Assembly: GCA_003054655.1 (NCBI GenBank)
Contig: QAYZ01000014.1
Span: 496,001-560,000, forward strand
DNA from: Spartobacteria bacterium LR76
Lineage (GTDB): Bacteria; Verrucomicrobiota; Verrucomicrobiia; Chthoniobacterales; Terrimicrobiaceae
Reading direction: 5' to 3'
Length of the DNA stretch: 64,000 nucleotides
Shown: positions 60,550-64,000 of the stretch, piece by piece
How the letters are laid out: the number at the start of each line of letters is the position of its first letter
Numbering within the stretch: position 1 is the stretch's first letter
Position numbers and translations under genes: made by a program
Notes under the pieces: model-generated
The model's input: the letters and a program-made list of their open reading frames with translations, nothing else
What the model was told of the DNA's origin: nothing
Database searches by the model: none

Positions 60550-61110
60550 ATGTCCGACTCCACCGTATCCTCTCCCGTGCAGGCACTTTCAAAAAGCCGG
60601 GGTTGGCTGATCTTTGCCGGTTTCCTTTCAGTCTTCGTCGGTTTCTTTGCGATGGGATCGCCGTTTCTTTTCTCCATCGTCCTTGCCCAGTTCCTCGCCG
60701 CGTTCATCCTCATCAGCGGCTGCATTTCCCTCGGTCTCGTGATCTTTGGCAAACATGTCGCTCATCGCGTGCTCGACGGCTTTCTGGCTCTACTGCGCAT
60801 CGCGGCGGGTATCGTGCTTCTCGCCTGCGTCGCGTCCAGCGTGGCGGTGATTACGCTGATCCTCGCGGTTTTCCTCATTATTGAGGGCGTCTCGGTCATC
60901 ATCGGCGCTTTCAAAATGCGCCAGCATGCCGGTTGGGTCTGGACTTTGATTAGCGGCATCGCCGCTTTGGTACTTGGCGTGATGGTCTACTCTCGCTGGC
61001 CCAATGACTCGACCTGGGTCATCGGCTTGTTCTATGGAATTAACTCGCTCTTCTGGGGCGTCTCGCTGCTTTCCATGGGATTTGCCGCGCCCAAGACAGC
61101 GTCCGTCTAG
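60550..61110 (+). CDS. HdeD-family membrane protein
   Basis: 186 residues with about six membrane helices in three hairpins, the DUF308/HdeD repeat pattern: GWLIFAGFLSVFVGFFAMGSPFL, LDGFLALLRIAAGIVLLAC and WVWTLISGIAALVLGVMVYSRWP (in parts). E. coli HdeD is linked to acid resistance at high cell density; the function in other phyla is not fixed. The start ATG at 60550 (MSDSTVSSP) fits the family. It ends 112 bases before the RND adaptor gene, which may have its own promoter. Confidence 0.85.
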   Translation: MSDSTVSSPVQALSKSRGWLIFAGFLSVFVGFFAMGSPFLFSIVLAQFLAAFILISGCISLGLVIFGKHVAHRVLDGFLALLRIAAGIVLLACVASSVAVITLILAVFLIIEGVSVIIGAFKMRQHAGWVWTLISGIAALVLGVMVYSRWPNDSTWVIGLFYGINSLFWGVSLLSMGFAAPKTASV

Positions 61111-61222
61111 CCCTGCTTCTGTTTTAGGTCGTTGGGGCCTGATTTTTGCGGCGAAATCCTTAGGGCAATTTAGCTGGCGAACCCATGGCTATTCCGCAAG
61201 AGTGTCGCGGAATTTCCCTGCC

Positions 61223-62338
61223 ATGCTTCCGTCGTCCACCGTTCACATATTGAAAACAGGGCCTTTGCTCGCCGCATTGCTATTGTCGGTGACCGGATGC
61301 CAGAAATGGACTGAACCCCCGGTCAGTGCGACCCCTCCGGTCAAGATCTTCTCCCTGCCGGAAGCTGACGAGGCACCATTTCGCAGCTTCCCGGGCGAGG
61401 TCACTCCCCAGGACAATGTCCGCCTTTCCTTCGATGTTTCAGGCCGCCTGATCGATTTCCCGGTCTTTGACGGACAGGTCGTCCGGCAGGGTGATCTGGT
61501 CGGGCAACTCGATCCCGCGGACTTCCGCGCTGCCCTCGACGCCGCTCAGACCACGTTTCGCACCGCCCAGCAGGAGTTCGAGCGCCAGCGCACCCTGCGT
61601 CAGCGCAATGTGATCGCCCAGAGCGAGTTGGATCGCCAGCGCGAGGCTTTCGAACGCGCCGAGGCCAGTCTCCGCACCGCGCAGCGTGCCTTTGACGACA
61701 CCCGCCTCGTTGCCCCGATCAAGGGCCGCATCTCCCGTCGCTTCGTCCGCAATCACCAGAACATCCAGGCTCGTGAGCCGGTCGTGCTCCTCCAGAACAT
61801 CTCGACCCTGGACATCGACGTGCAGGTGCCCGAGGCCCTCATGGCCATCGTGAACCGCAATGCCACCGCCGAGGAGGCCAACCGTCTCATTGAGGCCTAT
61901 GTCGAGTTCGCCGCCGTTCCCGGCGAGCGCTTCCCGCTCACCTTGCGTTCCTTTGCAACCCAGGCCAATCCCGCCTCCCGTACGTTCCTCGTCTCGTTCA
62001 ACCTGAACCCGCCCGAGGACCGCAACATCCTTCCGGGCATGACATGCACGGTCTCCCTGCGCTTCCGCAATCCCGATGGCACGCCGATCGCGCAGCCCGG
62101 CCTCTTCCAGATCCCGCTCCGCGCTCTGCTGACCTCGGAGGGCAAGACCTGGGTGTGGCGCTGGGATGAACAAACGGGCAAGGTCTCCCGCATCCCGGTG
62201 GAGATGGTGGCTCTCACGGGCGACTCCGTGCAGGTGCGCTCGACCGATCTCAAGGCCGGTAACGAGCTGGTCGCCTCCGGTGTTCGCTTCCTCGACGAAG
62301 GCATGACCGTTCAGCGCTTCGAGACCCACAAGCCTTAA
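61223..62338 (+). CDS. RND efflux periplasmic adaptor lipoprotein
   Basis: 371 residues. The N-terminal signal ends LLSVTGC (Cys26 lipidated), placing it at the periplasmic face of the inner membrane. The lipoyl/barrel-sandwich halves are FDVSGRLIDFPVFDGQVVRQGDLVGQLDPADF (in parts) and FDDTRLVAPIKGRISRRFV, separated by an alpha-helical hairpin coiled coil (about 115-175; heavy Glu/Arg/Gln). A beta-barrel and membrane-proximal domain follow. It would bridge the RND pump and an outer-membrane channel. The permease gene starts 17 bases later. No TolC-like gene is in the window. Confidence 0.92.
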   Translation: MLPSSTVHILKTGPLLAALLLSVTGCQKWTEPPVSATPPVKIFSLPEADEAPFRSFPGEVTPQDNVRLSFDVSGRLIDFPVFDGQVVRQGDLVGQLDPADFRAALDAAQTTFRTAQQEFERQRTLRQRNVIAQSELDRQREAFERAEASLRTAQRAFDDTRLVAPIKGRISRRFVRNHQNIQAREPVVLLQNISTLDIDVQVPEALMAIVNRNATAEEANRLIEAYVEFAAVPGERFPLTLRSFATQANPASRTFLVSFNLNPPEDRNILPGMTCTVSLRFRNPDGTPIAQPGLFQIPLRALLTSEGKTWVWRWDEQTGKVSRIPVEMVALTGDSVQVRSTDLKAGNELVASGVRFLDEGMTVQRFETHKP

Positions 62339-62355
62339 GGCCCGAAAGCACGCGC

Positions 62356-64000
62356 ATGAATCTCGCCGAGGCATCCATCCGCAATCGCACCATCACCTGG
62401 GTCTTCACCGTCCTCATGGTGGTGCTGGGCGTGGGAGCGTACCTGAATCTCTCGCGGCTCGAAGACCCCGAGTTTACCATCAAGGACGCTCTCATCATCA
62501 CGCCGTACCCCGGCGCGACGGCACAGGAGGTCTCCGATGAAGTCACCGACCTGATCGAGCGCGCCGCCCAGCAGCTCGGGCAGGTCGACCGCGTCGTTTC
62601 GCGCTCCGAGCGCGGACGCAGCACCGTGACGGTCACGATCAAGGACCAGTACGGCGCCAAGGAACTGCCCCAGGTCTGGGATGAACTCCGCCGCCGGGTC
62701 AACGACGTGCAGCGCCAGTTGCCGCCGGGAGCCGGACCTTCGCTCGTTCTCGACGACTTTGGCGATGTCTTTGGTGTCTTCTACGCGATCACCGGTGACG
62801 ACTATTCCTACGCCCAGCTTTACGAAGTGGCCAAGCTCCTCCGGCGCGAACTCCTCCTCGCCCAGGACGTGCAAAAGGTCGAGCTCTTCGGCGTCCAGCA
62901 GGAGACGATCTACGTCGAGATTTCCCGCGACCGCAGCGCCCAGCTCGGCATCAGCCCGGAGCAGATTCACGCTGCCCTGCGCGAGCAGAATCTCGTGGTT
63001 CCCAGCGGACAGGCCGATGTCGGCTCGTTCCGCATGGCTTTGAGCCCGACCGGGGAATTTCAAAGCGCCGAGGATTTCGAGAATCTCATCATCCGTCACG
63101 GGACGGATGAAACTCCGCTCGTCCACTTGCGCGACATCGCCACGGTGCGCCGGGGTTACAGCGAACCGCCGGATACGATCCTGCGCTACGACGGCAAGCC
63201 CGCCATTGGCTTCGGCATCTCGACCGTTAGCGGCGGCAATGTCGTGACGATGGGTGCCGCTGTGCAGGAGCGCATCCGCCAGCTTGGCTCGCAGATTCCG
63301 CTCGGCGTTCAGCTACACAAGGTCTCCTTCCAGGCCGATACTGTGACCGAGTCGATCAACGCCTTCGTTGCCAATCTCGGCCAGTCGGTCGTGATCGTCA
63401 TTGTCGTTCTGCTCCTGGCCATGGGACTGCGCAGCGGCCTCATCATTGGCTCGATCCTGCTCATTACCATCTGCGGTACCTTCATCGTGATGAAGTCCCA
63501 GGGGCTCATCCTCGAGCGCATCTCGCTCGGGGCGCTCATCATCGCGCTCGTGATGCTGGTGGACAACGCCATCGTCATCACCGAGGGCATGCTCATCGCC
63601 ATCCAGAAGGGCGTCGACCGCATGAAGGCCGCGAAGGACATCGTGAAGCAGACCGCCGTGCCGCTGCTCGGTTCCACCGCCATCGCGGTGCTCGCCTTTG
63701 GCGCGATCGGCCTCTCCGATGACAAGACCGGTGAGTATTGCCGCTCCCTCTTCGATGTGCTCCTGATCTCGCTGCTCCTGAGCTGGATCACCGCCATCAC
63801 CATCACCCCGCTCTTCTGCTTCCTCTTCCTCAAGGCGGGCAAGAAATCCGATGGCGCGCAGCAAAAGGACCCCTATGCGGGTGCGATTTACCAGGGGTAC
63901 AAGAAAATCCTCGTCCTCTGCATGCGCTTCAAATGGGTGACCGTCCTCGTGATGGTCGCGCTCCTCGGGCTTTCCGTGTGGGGCTTCGGATTCGTCGAGA
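62356..64000 (+). CDS. RND efflux permease, C-terminal half outside window
   Basis: An open frame from the ATG at 62356 to the window edge, 548 codons without a stop, so the protein is truncated only by the window. The start MNLAEASIRNRTITWVFTVL and the segment LEDPEFTIKDALIITPYPGA (residues about 33-52) belong to the LEDPEFT subgroup of AcrB-like pumps. The porter domain follows, then membrane helices beginning near 340. TM4 has VMLVDNAIVITEG, where AcrB has two adjacent aspartates; one is replaced by Asn here, as in related pumps. It exports drugs, solvents or metabolites by proton exchange with the adaptor upstream. Confidence 0.95.
   Translation, partial: MNLAEASIRNRTITWVFTVLMVVLGVGAYLNLSRLEDPEFTIKDALIITPYPGATAQEVSDEVTDLIERAAQQLGQVDRVVSRSERGRSTVTVTIKDQYGAKELPQVWDELRRRVNDVQRQLPPGAGPSLVLDDFGDVFGVFYAITGDDYSYAQLYEVAKLLRRELLLAQDVQKVELFGVQQETIYVEISRDRSAQLGISPEQIHAALREQNLVVPSGQADVGSFRMALSPTGEFQSAEDFENLIIRHGTDETPLVHLRDIATVRRGYSEPPDTILRYDGKPAIGFGISTVSGGNVVTMGAAVQERIRQLGSQIPLGVQLHKVSFQADTVTESINAFVANLGQSVVIVIVVLLLAMGLRSGLIIGSILLITICGTFIVMKSQGLILERISLGALIIALVMLVDNAIVITEGMLIAIQKGVDRMKAAKDIVKQTAVPLLGSTAIAVLAFGAIGLSDDKTGEYCRSLFDVLLISLLLSWITAITITPLFCFLFLKAGKKSDGAQQKDPYAGAIYQGYKKILVLCMRFKWVTVLVMVALLGLSVWGFGFVE

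Noticed and set aside
1-64000. tRNA, rRNA, CRISPR and insertion-sequence signals
   Set aside because: No T-loop-like GTTCGAATC with acceptor pairing, no regularly spaced repeats, and no transposase-like protein or terminal inverted repeats were seen by reading; a dedicated scan could still find something faint.

Overview
This is 64 kb of GC-rich, densely coding chromosomal DNA with about 60 genes. I see no rRNA, tRNA, CRISPR array, insertion sequence, phage module or plasmid origin. The gene content suggests a free-living or gut-type, saccharolytic member of the Verrucomicrobiota. The clues are a PEP-CTERM surface protein, a pseudopilin with an H-X-DG-like C-terminal motif inside a sugar operon, XylR-type regulators (sugar-binding domain fused to an AraC helix-turn-helix), repeated Gfo/Idh/MocA, ThuA and TIM-barrel isomerase genes, and many starts without a Shine-Dalgarno sequence. 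A Spartobacteria/Terrimicrobium-like organism is my best guess, but this is inference from gene families, not from a marker gene.

Region 1 (1-18024) is mostly housekeeping. It holds a STAS protein (partial), a lipoprotein, a coupled run (hypothetical, SIS-domain sugar-phosphate isomerase, prepilin peptidase), an MsbA-type ABC exporter, prfB with an intact programmed +1 frameshift site, rimO, a RodZ-like protein, ftsK, manA, larB, a GNAT acetyltransferase, mutL, an A-type Fe-S carrier, a membrane protein and a MidA-type methyltransferase.

Region 2 (18197-37884) is catabolic and regulatory. Small sugar units each have an adjacent AraC/XylR-type regulator. They include a DUF4886 protein, TIM-barrel isomerase, zinc-type dehydrogenase with divergent AraC, SLC13 permease, Gfo/Idh plus ThuA with divergent AraC, and xylA with divergent xylR. 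The centrepiece is a five-gene operon at 25901-32432: a NanA/DapA-type lyase, a pseudopilin, a sialidase-fold lipoprotein, a PEP-CTERM protein and a GPH sugar transporter. A divergent XylR-type regulator and a tandem operator lie in front of it. It couples one sugar-acid pathway to its own surface apparatus and is the best candidate here for an undescribed system.

Region 3 (38001-51965) has a sulfite/nitrite reductase behind a leader with three hairpins and a lactate-oxidase/AEC-permease pair. It then has a carbohydrate block: MFS transporter, isomerase, heparinase-fold lyase, GH130, cupin protein, a GHL6-type glycosidase and a divergent AraC regulator.

Region 4 (51962-64000) has a pyk-gltS-glsA-transglutaminase operon, three small exported proteins (one with EF-hands), an OprD-like porin with a small membrane protein, an HdeD-type protein and the start of an RND efflux operon that runs off the window. 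Intrinsic terminators are visible after prfB, xylA and the 56599-57117 gene. Short inverted or direct repeats sit in most of the divergent regulator/target intervals.
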